Positions 53,113-63,675 of a stretch of DNA of 64,000 bases are shown in pieces (position 1 is the stretch's first letter; every line of letters starts with the position of its first letter). The notes under the pieces were generated by a model. That model was not told where the DNA came from and searched no databases. It saw only the letters and a program-made list of their open reading frames with translations. The position numbers and the translations under genes were made by a program. Source of the DNA: Gracilaria gracilis (Eukaryota; Rhodophyta; Florideophyceae; Gracilariales; Gracilariaceae); NCBI GenBank assembly GCA_030374805.1, contig JARGSG010000197.1, positions 1,116,001-1,180,000 on the forward strand, given 5' to 3'.

Positions 53113-53968
53113 TCATCCTTTGGAACATGTGGTCAGATATTTCGTGAAGCAGAATCAGCTCGTCTGCATTGCAACACTGTCTAGCGTACCAGATATTTGC
53201 CTCACAAGCTTGGTTGACAGCATCATGCACGAAAGCTTCATGTCAATTGCTTTATACGAAGGTAGCTGCGTCATACTGTATTCACCTTGAAGCGTACTCG
53301 CTCTTCAGAACGTACCTTCATTCAACCAGATCATCACAAGTCTCCCACTGTAGCAGCATTGCTGAAGCTACAAGCGAAGTTTTCATTGAGAACGCTATCT
53401 CTTCCATCCTTCAGTTGATAAGGCACAACAGAAGCCTTAACTTCTACTTCCTAACAATATAAAGTGACAGAACCGCAGTTTTGTAACCTTAATGTTCACG
53501 GTCGTTTTGCAAGAATTTCTAGTTTGTCTAGAGCAGAAGAGTAAGAAGAAGAACGACCGTTTCTGTATTCATGGCCGATAGTTGATCTCCTTTCGTACGT
53601 ACCAAGGGTATAATAAAGATCTCAGCAGCTCGAGGGAGAAACCGTAATTGGCTTCAAGTTCTATTCTACTTCTGACGTCAACTACCAACACTTAAGCTAG
53701 ATGTGCCTATAAATGAGAGAGAGAGAGAGAGAGAGAACAACCTACCAAAACCCTTCGCCTCAAAAAAAGAAAAAGAAATGGCCCAAATCCATTGCCTCTT
53801 AGGTCATCTGAATTGTCGCACGTCGCCGTTGTTCAAGTTACAAAGGTGGAGGCGGAGACCATATGCCTCATAAGATTCCCAAGGCCGACAGTGGCACTCT
53901 TAATATCTGAAATAGTTGTAAACACGTAGAACAAACTTGAAATCACTTTTCCGTCTTGCAGCCTCGCT
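53113..53968. other. Gene-free stretch
   Basis: No gene supported; short frames only. It contains one copy of TACCAAGGGTA (53600-53610) and a GA microsatellite. The last part is the 3' flank of the DUF2235 gene. Confidence 0.5.
53715..53736 (+). repeat. (GA)11 microsatellite
   Basis: Eleven uninterrupted GA units are present in the gene-free region. Confidence 0.9.
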
Positions 53969-55123
53969 CTACAAGCTATCAGCAAGCTTCGTCAATGCGT
54001 TCTTGAGAGGAATCAGTCCCTTTGGTCTCCAATTTCCAAACGTTTTAAACCTGCGAATAGCCGTCTCATGTAGTTGATCCACGCTGGCAATGTCTCGACA
54101 CTTCTCGCCGCCAGTGAGCAACCTGAACATATTGTAGTATCCAAAATAACCTTGTTGAGGCAAAGGTGGGATGTCATAAGAATATTGTTTCGGAAGCAAG
54201 TCCCCACTAAACTCAATCCCAAGATTCCTTTTCTTCATCTCTTCCAAAGCAAATAGCAGGGCATTCCTTGTTAGGTTGAGTTCTTCTTCGGTTCCACCGC
54301 CGACTCCGCTATGAGATCCCGGCATGAACACCTCAGTCAGCTGTTTCGGACCCCTACGAGAGTTCGGCTTCATTAACGTAGGAGAAAAAGACTTTCTGTC
54401 TTCGTCGATACTCACCACATGAATGGCGTTTTCTATAGGGTCACTGAGTTCGGTATTATGAAATTGGTATCGATAATCATCCCCAAGCACTGATAAGGGG
54501 AAAGGTAAACTATCAGGAAGTCCTAAAGCCCCGACGGTATCAAAGCAGAGAAGTAGTTTGACTGGAACTCTTCTCGAATACTTGTTCCTGAAGTTTACGG
54601 CAGTAGGTGAGTCAAGGTCTTCATTGTCGCGATACAAATCGTATGCTTCCCGAACGTAGTCAAGGTGCTCGCGGTAAAGAAGACCTGATTCGTTCATCAT
54701 ACCAGCAAGCGAACGAACAGTATAAGCGCCACGTGAAAATCCAAACATGTAGATTTCATCACCTTCATCATAGTTCATGGCCAAAAAGGTGTACAACTGC
54801 TGTATGTTTTGATCGATGCCCACGCCGAATGCACCACCGCGAACACGATTCACGGCACCACCATCGGTTCCAACTCCTGGATCATAAAAACATACTTGTG
54901 GGATGCCTTCTGAACATTTGTATGCCAATGATCGTGCTAGGGTCGCTATGTTTGTCAGAATCTTAAGCTCTGGACTACGAGAAAGTTAGAAATGAATGCT
55001 TTACGTGAATCAAAACTAGCTTATCCATGGGACGAGGGGAAATATCGCATAAACTTACGAGTTCCATGTGCCGTCGGCAAAGACGCAGAGCCGCTTTGAC
55101 GGAGTGCTTGGTTCGACGGCCAT
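53969..55123 (-). CDS. DUF2235 (Tle1-like) alpha/beta hydrolase with one intron
   Basis: The two exons are 55123-55059 (65 bp) and 54974-53969. The 84-bp intron (55058-54975) has consensus ends (GTAAGT...TCGTAG) and phase 2. Splicing gives 356 residues and restores the family start: RLCVFADGTWNS runs into PELKILTNIATLARSL and then QVCFYDPGVGTDGG. The nucleophile elbow is GFSRGAYTVRSLAG (Ser). The acid is in LLLCFDTVGALG (Asp). The histidine block is MPGSHSGVGGG, where most relatives have HSDVGGG. DUF2235 proteins are related to the Tle1 phospholipase effectors of bacterial type VI secretion and to fungal cytosolic hydrolases. No signal peptide is seen, so the enzyme is probably cytosolic. Substrate unknown; phospholipid ester hydrolysis is a guess from the family. 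This is the only intron in the window that I can support. Confidence 0.88.
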
Positions 55124-56904
55124 CCTGCAGAGTTTTGGGTAAACTTCAAAAGGGTGCTGAGCCTCAAACCTTGGTTGAGCAAAGTTTAGTCGGCGGGAAG
55201 CTTGGATCGGAATAAATCCTGAGCATAGTGTTATCACGAGTCAGTGTACATGAAAGTAGGCTGCTGGTTAAATAGTGAGAGCAGCTCAGAGCTGTTGAGA
55301 CGGCCATCGTGTTTTTGGTATGAGTTATCTCAAGAAACGAGTGCCCCGTCATCCAAGAGTTTGCTATATTATAGCGTCTGGCTGATATCATATATCGATA
55401 TCGATATCGATATCTGCACTTAGGGCATCTCCACCGGGAACCGTAAAACGGTATAGCGGATTACATTTCCGGGATTTTTAGCGGTTCACCTAATTTTTTC
55501 ATCTCCACCGGTGCGCCGCTAACCCTATCGGTAACGGTATACCCTTTTGGAACGCTAAAAGACTCGCTATAACTTTAGTTTAAGCAAGACTTTTAGCGTT
55601 GCCGCTATACTGCACGGACCAATACAAAGCGTACACGAATCCACGGTGGTGATGTTCTTTTTCACTCAAGAACATCTCAGCTCAGCACTTCCTGCCTCTC
55701 GCCGCCTTCCACATCACCCAGCGCCGTCTCGATTGTGCCATATCTCCCTCACTCTTGTCCAAAATCGCTTCTCGGCGCCTCGCCGTTGTCGCATACTTCT
55801 TGTAAACTTTCAAGCAAAACACGGGCCTCACATGAAGTCTTGAAGTCTAATTGCGCAACACTGTTCATTTGCGTTGCACAACAGCAGCACAAACGCTGTT
55901 TCTTGTCAGGAGATCCAAACTGTCTTCACTACCTGTCCTTGACACTGCCGCCGTCTTTCCCACAGGGTGCTACTGCTGCGTTTGGCTCGCGCAAAACACA
56001 ATCACAAAGGACTGCTCAAAGTCCCTACGCATCTTCCCCAGCCACTGTTCGCTCTTTGTTGTCTACAGCAGTCGCCTGATATATATTATAACTCTCTACC
56101 TCTCCTTTCTGACTGTGGCGTGGCATCGCCCTACTCTCTCCACCGCTGACGGTGCTGCTGTTTGACACAGCATAACGGCACTCGCCACAAACCTAGGGGT
56201 TCTGGAGCTCTCGTTACGGGCTGTGCGTGAGAGTTTTCGTGCTGCCGGTGTCTGTTCTATCAACGACAAGAGCTATTGCGTTCTGCATTCCACGGTTTGC
56301 TGGAGCTCCACGATCTTTGGGGCTAAGTGTCCCAGCCTCGCACAACAATACACTGATCGTCGCATTGTGCTGCCTAACTAAGACGAAAGTTACTACACTT
56401 CCTCGCTGTTTACATTCTGCCGTTCTGATCTGGCCCGCTGTGGCTGGCGCTGCTCTCCTACGTAGCCTACTCTACAGGGCTCCCTCTGGGGGCAACGATC
56501 AGCGCAGTGCTCTATCTCTTCGCGCCGTTTGGTGGCCTGCTGCTTCCTCGCTACGTTCTGCCCTCCTCTCTTCCTGGTTGGTTCTGAATCGACTTTGATT
56601 CACAATTGCGCGCTCATTCACAGCCTCGGTGCTGTGCGATACCGTGCGCCGCTATGCTCACCTTCTGTGTGCTGCTGCCGTCTTAAAGGTTCAGAATAAT
56701 ATTGCGCCCACCTCTCACTGTTCTTTGCTGTCCTCGATATCCTTGGAAAGCCTTCTATTTCGGGAATCTACTACCGTTTCCGGGGAGGACAAGAGATTTT
56801 GAATGGCGTCATCAGCCCCGTCAGAACAAGGCTTAGTAAATGTGACGCCTACGAAGCCTAATTCTGTGAAAACATGTCGTGGTAAACAGCCTCAATGAAA
56901 GAAT

Positions 56905-57882
56905 TTGGATACTATGGCAGCAACAATGGCCATTGTGCGTCTTCCAGATGCATCAATAAACGGCTCCAAACAAAAAAAATCCGATTGGCATGGGCAGCTG
57001 AAGTGCGAGTCCGATCGGTTGTTAACAGTACTCATGCCGGAACACCCGGAACTTAACAATCGCCAGAAAATGGACGTGTGGAGGGCTCGGTCTGGGCGCA
57101 GTGTTGCGGATCAAGGACAAAATGGACTCGCTTTATGTCGCGAATTGAAGGGTTGTTTTCGAATCGTTAACGCGCAACGCAGCACCGGAAATCCCACAGA
57201 AGATGACAGAATGCGCTGTGCTGTCGGGCTTCTCAACAACGTTATCAAGGTGTCCCATTTCTACGACGTGTATCGTAATCCGCACTATGTTGTTGGAAAA
57301 CCGTTTCCATACCCAAACACATTTTCTTGGCTCGACAATGAGACGACAGAGCTCGACCCGATTTCTTCCATGGAGAATTCAAAACAGGGTGCAGTAGGTA
57401 AATGCGATGATATCGCAGGTATGAATGGAGAGGAAGGCGATAAGGTTGCTGTACCAATTGATAAAGATAGCTCGAATGCGCACAAAGATGACGAGAAGTT
57501 AGATCGTAAGCGCCCACTTGGTGTAAAGGCAGCGAAAGCAGCCAAACGAGCCAAAAGAGAATCAGAGGCAGATGATGTCGCTTTGAAGTCAGCTTTGGAT
57601 ACATGGACCAAATGTTTTACAGACGCGAGTACTGCGTCTATAGAGGCAGCGAATTCGATGGCAATGATGAATAGAGAACAGTCAAACAGAGAGTATTTAC
57701 TGAAGAAAGAGGCTGACGAGCTGGAGGCGGTCAAAGTGCTTTTCAGTGACGAGGACGATGAAAGCCAGCAGTATAGAAAAGTGTTGAAAAGAAAACGGCT
57801 TAGAAAACTCTTGCAAGAAGAACAAATGGAAGCAGAGAGTGTGAGTTCGAAGCATAATGAAAACAAAGATAGCCCAAATTAG
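56905..57882 (+). CDS. Harbinger accessory protein, Myb/SANT-like with NAM-associated end
   Basis: This uninterrupted 325-residue frame is in the Harbinger element. The central segment (RSTGNPTEDDRMRCAVGLLN to NTFSWLDNE) matches the pattern of the Myb-like/NAM-associated proteins that Harbinger elements encode (STGxTExD, A, F, W). The KRPLGVKAAKAAKRAK stretch matches the RPxGxKxAK motif at the start of the NAM-associated C-terminal domain. A helical, charged C-terminus follows. In known systems the protein brings the transposase into the nucleus and to the ends. The first Met (56905) or Met at 56926 may be the start. It ends two bases before the transposase stop on the other strand. Confidence 0.75.
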   Translation: MDTMAATMAIVRLPDASINGSKQKKSDWHGQLKCESDRLLTVLMPEHPELNNRQKMDVWRARSGRSVADQGQNGLALCRELKGCFRIVNAQRSTGNPTEDDRMRCAVGLLNNVIKVSHFYDVYRNPHYVVGKPFPYPNTFSWLDNETTELDPISSMENSKQGAVGKCDDIAGMNGEEGDKVAVPIDKDSSNAHKDDEKLDRKRPLGVKAAKAAKRAKRESEADDVALKSALDTWTKCFTDASTASIEAANSMAMMNREQSNREYLLKKEADELEAVKVLFSDEDDESQQYRKVLKRKRLRKLLQEEQMEAESVSSKHNENKDSPN

Positions 57883-57884
57883 GA

Positions 57885-59321
57885 TTAAACGACATTAGAT
57901 TCTTGCTCAGCTAGGTACTCGTCATGATCCCCTTTTCCATGACGTTCCCAAATTGCATCGGCGAGGGCATTTGTGAGCGTATCGTGATCATTCCTATCCT
58001 CCACATTATCCACACGTTCGCGATAAAAGTCGGCTCTTGCGTAGCTCTGCTGTGGAGCAGTGCTAGCCCTGACCGGGATTACGCTTGCATCAGGATCAAT
58101 GTTCACAATATTGACTGTACCCATGTGACCGTCAGCGTCACGTGCTTCCTCTATCATATTGCGCATTATTGCACAAGCACGAACAATGTACTCCATATCT
58201 TTGGTGTACCACAAACGGGATGGACGGGCAAGTATATGCCACCTACTAAATAAAACTGCGTACAACCGCTCTACACTTTTTCCGAACGCCTCCTGTGCCC
58301 GAGCAAATGTCTTTTCTCTTTTCGTTTTGGGTGCGCTCATCGTCTTTAGAAAGATTCTGAAGGGAGGATATATGCCGTCTACGACCCAGTAGAACCAGTC
58401 AATGACTCCGTTTGCTACCGTAAATTCTGGCTTAAAGTCTGGCCAAGTACCACTTCGAACATCCGCAAAAAGTGGAGAGCATTCCAGTATGTTTAGATCG
58501 TTCATAGCCCAAGGGAATCCAAACGACAGATGCCAAATCCATAATCGGTCATCACATATACTCTCCAGCCGTAGTTCTGGGGTCTTGGACTTTCCAATGT
58601 TTTTCCGTTGTTCTGCAACCGCCCCACATTCTAGTGTCCATCCCGAGCAGTCAAGCGCTCCCAGCGCACCTGGAAAGCCAAGTTTTGCATGCCGCTCCAT
58701 AATATGATTCATGTCGTCTTCTGTAGGTCGTCGCAAGTACGTTCCAGCAAACCTTTTGCACACAGCGCGAACAAAGCGTTGCCGGCATTTGTGAATTGTG
58801 GATTCAGACAATCTTGTAAACTATGTCAAAGAATCACAGGAAACGCCCAAGCTTAATTGTCGTAGGGCTGTTATAAGCTTTTGATGGGTAGTAGCGGACT
58901 ATAGACCAACACAATCCTCTCCTTCCCAGAAATACTTATCCACCTCTCTGACACCGTCATGTATCCTGTTGTACACTGCTCTGGGCATTCGGAAACGCCT
59001 TTCGAATTCTTCTTCGGAAAACAGAGGACCTAATTGCCCATTGCAGCTGTTAACAGCGTGTTGTGGTGTAAAGTATGCATTATGTATGCTTTGGGCCGCA
59101 CTGGAGCGGCTTATGTTTCTGTTGGCTGCTTTTCCTGGCAGTGATCCACCATGAAGCCTCGAGTGACGCCCTCTCTTTCGGATGCGTCGATGGAGCAGCA
59201 GCACGCCTACTACGAATGTTGTGAAGGATGCTGCTGTTCTGGAGAAGGGAAACATGTCGTCATCCATGTGGAATTCCATGTCTGTAGATCTTGGAATCGC
59301 TCTTTCCGTCTGCGAGTACAA
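57885..59321 (-). pseudogene. Harbinger transposase (DDE_Tnp_4/PIF type), two in-frame stops
   Basis: One reading frame runs from 59321 to 57885 but is interrupted by two TAG codons on the minus strand (58899-58901 and 58821-58823). The sequence between and around them is still conserved (TTHQKLITALRQL, then LSESTIHKCRQRF), so these are point changes, not an intron. The DDE domain follows: GALGALDCSGWT (first Asp), WHLSFGFPWAMNDLNIL (second Asp block) and GIYPPFRIFLKTM, ending with FSRWHILARPSR as in PIF/Harbinger transposases and HARBI1. It starts with a helical region containing EEEFERRFRMPRAVYNRI. The third catalytic acidic residue is probably the Glu of QEAFGKSVERL. Confidence 0.88.
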
Positions 59322-59485
59322 TTGCCGGTGGAGATAGTTTTGTATAGCGTTTTACCGTTTTAGAGGCAGCGAATAAAAAGTCTACACGTTTTGTTTCTAT
59401 TATACCGTTATACCGTTTTGCAGTCCGTCCGGTGGAGATGCCCTTACTGTGGCACGTGTTTCCGTGCAGCGTGTGTGGTGCACGT

Positions 59486-60273
59486 GTTGAACACAAATGT
59501 AATTCTACAAGTTTCTCTACTTGGATATTTGCTGGATATTTTAGTTTTCTACGCATGGTGCACGGGAGTGCACCGCATGGTCCTCGCCGGCTCCCCTGTC
59601 TACTTAAGCGCCACTACCTCCACGGTGAGTGGCAGAGACGGGGGATATGTTGCAGTAGTGGCCAGCTCATTGGTTATTGTAGGTAGAAATGCGTTTAGAG
59701 TCTATTTTGGAAGGTTTGATTGCCTATAAAAGGGCCGGAACGATCGCATCTCGACCAACTCCGGCCATACCACTTTCCCTCACAGAACGACCCCCCACCT
59801 TCCTTCACAGCAAACTCTGTCTTGCTTCCCTTTGTCGTTCCATCCCCTCTTTTCAGCCTTTTCTTTCCCCTTTAGCGGCTTGGTCTCCCGCTTTTTCCCA
59901 ACAGGGCCCAGAGTGCACTACTCCTGGCTTGGGTCCTTTTCGTGCTTCGACTCTGGAAGCGTTGTTCCCCGCAGGTGACGTACGTTCGGGTCTGCGAGAG
60001 GGAGCTGCTGCTTCTCTGTTGTCGTTTCGTGTTAGCTTCTGCCAGCACTAGACCTATAGTTTTGGTCGTGCTGTGGTTTCTGCTTGCTACACGTCTCCGC
60101 TTTTTAGTTGCTACTTGTGCACTTTGTGTGTTTACTACGGACTCTTGCCTACTACCGCTACACAGCGTGTTGGGCTGGTACTCTCGAGAGCACGTTCTGT
60201 TGTGTCCCGTTTGCGTTGTGTTTGTGTCCCCCCGTCCTTGGGTTTGTCATCACCCGCACCGTTTTCCGTATCA
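59486..60273 (+). repeat. Left long terminal repeat of the Ty3-like element (plus orientation)
   Basis: It contains a TATA box (TATAAAAG, 59725-59732) and pyrimidine-rich sequence downstream. It ends at about TATCA (60273), just before a primer-binding-like TGGTGTCCTCATG (60277-60289). The start is uncertain because the outer end of the partner repeat is not in the window; the position given is a guess at a TG start. Confidence 0.6.
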
Positions 60274-60284
60274 AAATGGTGTCC

Positions 60285-62438
60285 TCATGAGAACAAATCC
60301 AGCGTCGTGAAGAAAGAACAACCGCCGAGGTCATCGAAGATCTGATCCATGTGGGTGTGTGGCCAACGATCTGGTTTCATGATCTGATTCAAGGCTCTGT
60401 AGTCGACGCAGAACCTTGGTTTTCCATCTTTCTTCGTGGCGATGACAACGGGGAAGGACCAGGCGGACGAGCATGGACGCACGATCCCAGCAGCGAGCAT
60501 CTTGTCAACCTCTTTTCGGACCACCTCGTCATGCTCTGGTGGTAGTCGACGGAGACGTGATCGGATTGGTGTATTGTCGGTAATCTCGAAGTCGTGCAAG
60601 ACGGACACACCAGAAGGCCGGAGGTCATAGAGGGACCACGCCACACTGTCTGTGGCACAGAGAACTGACAAAATCTTCTGCTGAACCGTCCCGGGGAGAT
60701 GCAACAAACGATCAAGAATGACCTGCTTCTGGTCGGTGTCTGGGGGGAAGTCTCGGCGATCGAAGGCGCGCCCATGGTCATCACTGGCAACGGTGTCCTG
60801 AAGAGAGTACTCCACCTCGTGTGCTACGCAGACATCACTCTCAGAAGCAAGCACAAGACCATGGGGCACTGCAGGGGTTTCTCTTCCGTTCTGTCCTTTA
60901 CCAGGTGAAGCAGGGCCGTCCTCGGAAGTCTGAAAACCGTTCTGAACTCCATTGAAGTCTCGGGAACCGCTGGAAGCGCCATTTCCTCCTGGGATGTGGT
61001 ACTCGACTGGGGCCGATATCTGATTCTGGGGGAGGTAGATGTTCATGCCCCCAAAATCATCCTGGAGGAGCTCACCTTCAGCCCCGAAAGGCAAACTGTC
61101 CGTCGTGACCGAAGGAAAGGGGGCACCGGGATGACCTAAGTGACGCCTTCTGACCCTGATGTAGAGAACGTCTTGGCGATATGGCTCCTCCTCATCTCGG
61201 CGTGGGAGAAGAAGAACCTCGTCGCGGATCGGGACTGTCAGACCAGGGTCTTCGAACACAACCGGGTGTGGCTCAAACGGCACGTGCAAGGCTGGGTTAA
61301 CCTCACCAACTTCGTCTTCGGTATCTTCATCATCTTCATCTTCATCTTCATCTTCATCTTCATCTTCATCTTCATCTTCATCTTCATCTTCATCTTCATC
61401 TTCATCTTCATCTTCATCTTCATCTTCATCTTCATCTTCATCTTCATCTTCATCTTCATCTTCTTCGTCGGACTCATCTTCATCTTCTGTGGCTTCTGCG
61501 TCTTCGTAGCGCCTGTTGTCGTTGATAGCGAGAGCACGCAATTGCTCCAGGGCACGTTCGTCGGTTGTCAAGGGTGGCGGAGGGGGAGCACGAGCACCAA
61601 CCTGACGCAAACCAACCAGCTCCGCGGCCCGGGACTCGGGATCTTGAATAGTGTCACCGACTTGCTCTTCTTCATCGTCATGATCAGAGTCGTGAGACCT
61701 ATCTGGGTTCATTGTCGGGCGATCACCTTCCAACGTGACGAGGGTGACCTCTGGGCCCAAAGCGTGTCCATCGAAGAAAACCTCGTCCTCCTCAATTGAG
61801 GCGAACAGACTATCTCCTTCGGAGGGGAACTCATACCTCTCTTCATCGGAATCTGATGTAAAGTCCTCACTATCTGTGCCAGAAATTGGCACAAACTCGT
61901 CGATCCCAGCGCGCTCGTAATCTAGTCCGAGTAGGATTAGCGAGCCCTCATATACCATCTTCACCTCCTGTGTGCTGATATCGATGCAGGCTTGCATCGC
62001 CTCCAAGGTGGGAAAGCCTATGATGAGGTTAAATAGGGGCCTTTCGATGACCAGAAATTCGAGCGGGACTCTCACAGAATCGAAAATGACAGGGACATCA
62101 CGGAGTGTGCCGCGAACCAGAGCGACGTCGCCGTTCGCCACGCGAATATGAAGATCAGTGGGCTTGGGCTTCAACGAAAGCCTCTCGGCCAGCTCAGAAG
62201 ACATGAGATTGGGGATTGCCCCGGAATCCAGAAGAGCCTGTGTGGGAGTCCCATACACCTTCACTGGGACCACTTTAAGGCGTGCTCCCTTCATGGAGGT
62301 CTCGGCGAACGTTACTCGACGCGGGGATGCCTTTCCAGACAAGATGCGGCGAATGTCCTTCTTGGCATCATCAGCATCGCCCCGAACCAGCTGACCAAAA
62401 GTGAGACCAGTTGGCGCTTTGGCTAACTCCTCCAGCAA
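60285..62438 (-). mobile_element. Pol part of the Ty3-like element: retropepsin and reverse-transcriptase start (fossil)
   Basis: A retropepsin domain is visible with the active-site block ALLDSGAIPNLMS and the later IIGFPTLEAM. A long Asp/Glu-rich region follows, then the opening of a Ty3/gypsy reverse transcriptase (HDEVVRKEVDKMLAAGIV, SSAWSFPVVIATKKDGK, FCVDYRALNQI). The part present is incomplete. Confidence 0.85.
61333..61470. repeat. (TTCATC)n tandem repeat coding an Asp/Glu run
   Basis: About 23 near-perfect hexamers lie within the Pol frame. On the minus strand they encode alternating Glu and Asp. On the plus strand they read as an artificial Phe-Ile frame, which should not be taken as a gene. 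Confidence 0.92.
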
Positions 62439-62441
62439 GTT

Positions 62442-63422
62442 TTACTTGCCAGAATGCTCTTGAAGCTTAGCGCGATTCGAAAACTTCCTCGCTGTCGGCT
62501 TCCAGGTCTTCTGAGAGGACCTAGGGGCTCCTGTTGGCCTAAAGCGGCCAAGTTGCTTCCGTAAAGCCGGCTGCGACGGGTTAAGCAACGACTGAATGCC
62601 AATGTGGTCGGCGGTTCTCTGCTGCTTCGGGAGAGCAACGCCCTCGGCGGTGCGCTTCGTGGCTGCCACCACCTCGTCATCAGCATCATAGCCCTCAGTC
62701 ACAACGGAGACTTGACTTGGCTGCCCAGCCTGCTGGCCACCACTATTGCCCTGTCTGAGACGGTCTTCGGCTGCCGACTCACTACGAGGAGCTCCAACGG
62801 GGGGTCCGCGATCGTAAGCGGGGTCACGAGACCAGCAGGTGGCGATTGCATGACCCATCTTCCCGAAACGTTCACAACGGGTATTGCGGTGCGGATTGAG
62901 ACTGCAGCGCGTCGCCCAGTGCCCTGGTTGACGACAGTACGCACCAGCTCGCTCGCGATCGTGGTCATTCCTCTGAGGTGGGGCCTGCGTCTTCTTCATC
63001 ATCAGTGTAAGCTGGGAGAGCTGCTCCGCAAGAAGACCGACCTTGTTCTGCAGAGGAGGCGACGGATCGCCCTGTTTCGGCCTCTGCATAACCTTCTTCG
63101 GCGCCGGCAGGACATGAAGAGCCCCGTGGGACTCCAACACGTTCCTACCGGCCACAAAGTCCTTCACCAGTGCCTTCAGTGACTCGTAGTCGTGAGAGCA
63201 GCGTAACACAACGAATTGTGCGAGGTCGGCGTACTCCATGACGGCACGGCGGTGGAGACCAAACCGGGCTTTCGAATTGAACCCGGCTTTCTCGAAAGCT
63301 GCATCCATCTTCTTCAAGGAACCAAGAAGGTCCCCATAACCCAGACGAGCGGATGCAGCGCGACGAATATGTTCCTCAGGCTCCTCCTCGACGCCAAATT
63401 TATCCAAAAAGGCGCGCTTCAC
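62442..63422 (-). mobile_element. Gag part of the Ty3-like element (fossil)
   Basis: The capsid-like helical region is followed by linkers and two zinc-knuckle motifs of CCHC type (CRQPGHWATRC and CERFGKMGHAIATC), as in Ty3/gypsy Gag. It lies between the right terminal repeat and the protease, the usual family order. Confidence 0.82.
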
Positions 63423-63675
63423 GGCGGCATAGTCGGATGCGGCATTGTTGACGACACCATCGGACGAAAACTGTTCGTATTAGAACTCAAAGGCCTCTCC
63501 GTCGAGAAATCCTAGGAATTCAATTGCACGTTCTTCGTCAGTCTTTCCACGGGAGGCGACATTCTCGTAGAAGAAAAAAACTTGCGGATGTCGACGTTGG
63601 AACCCTCAAAAGACGAAACTCCAAAGGAAGGAATAGCGTTACTCCCTCCTCGAGAGTACCATGAGGACACCATTT

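Larger units (their letters stand above)
55423..59443. mobile_element. PIF/Harbinger DNA transposon, complete ends
   Basis: The 4021-bp element is bounded by the terminal inverted repeat GGGCATCTCCACCGG (55423-55437 and, reversed, 59429-59443) and by a TTA duplication (55420-55422 and 59444-59446), the hallmark of PIF/Harbinger. The subterminal region repeats AAACGGTATA-like sequences on both sides. It carries the usual two genes: a Myb/SANT-like accessory protein (+, 56905-57882) and a transposase (-, 57885-59321) arranged tail to tail. The transposase frame has two in-frame stops, so the copy is probably no longer autonomous. The 1.4 kb from 55438 to 56904 has no clear gene. The perfect 15-bp ends suggest a fairly young insertion. 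Confidence 0.93.

Noticed and set aside
55646-56598. Several plus-strand frames of 60-123 codons in the left part of the Harbinger element
   Set aside because: They overlap in different frames, are Ser/Leu/Pro-rich and match neither of the two genes expected in a Harbinger element.
61140-61799. Plus-strand frame of 219 codons with long Phe-Ile runs
   Set aside because: It is the antisense reading of the Asp/Glu-coding hexamer repeat in the retroelement Pol frame, not a membrane protein gene.
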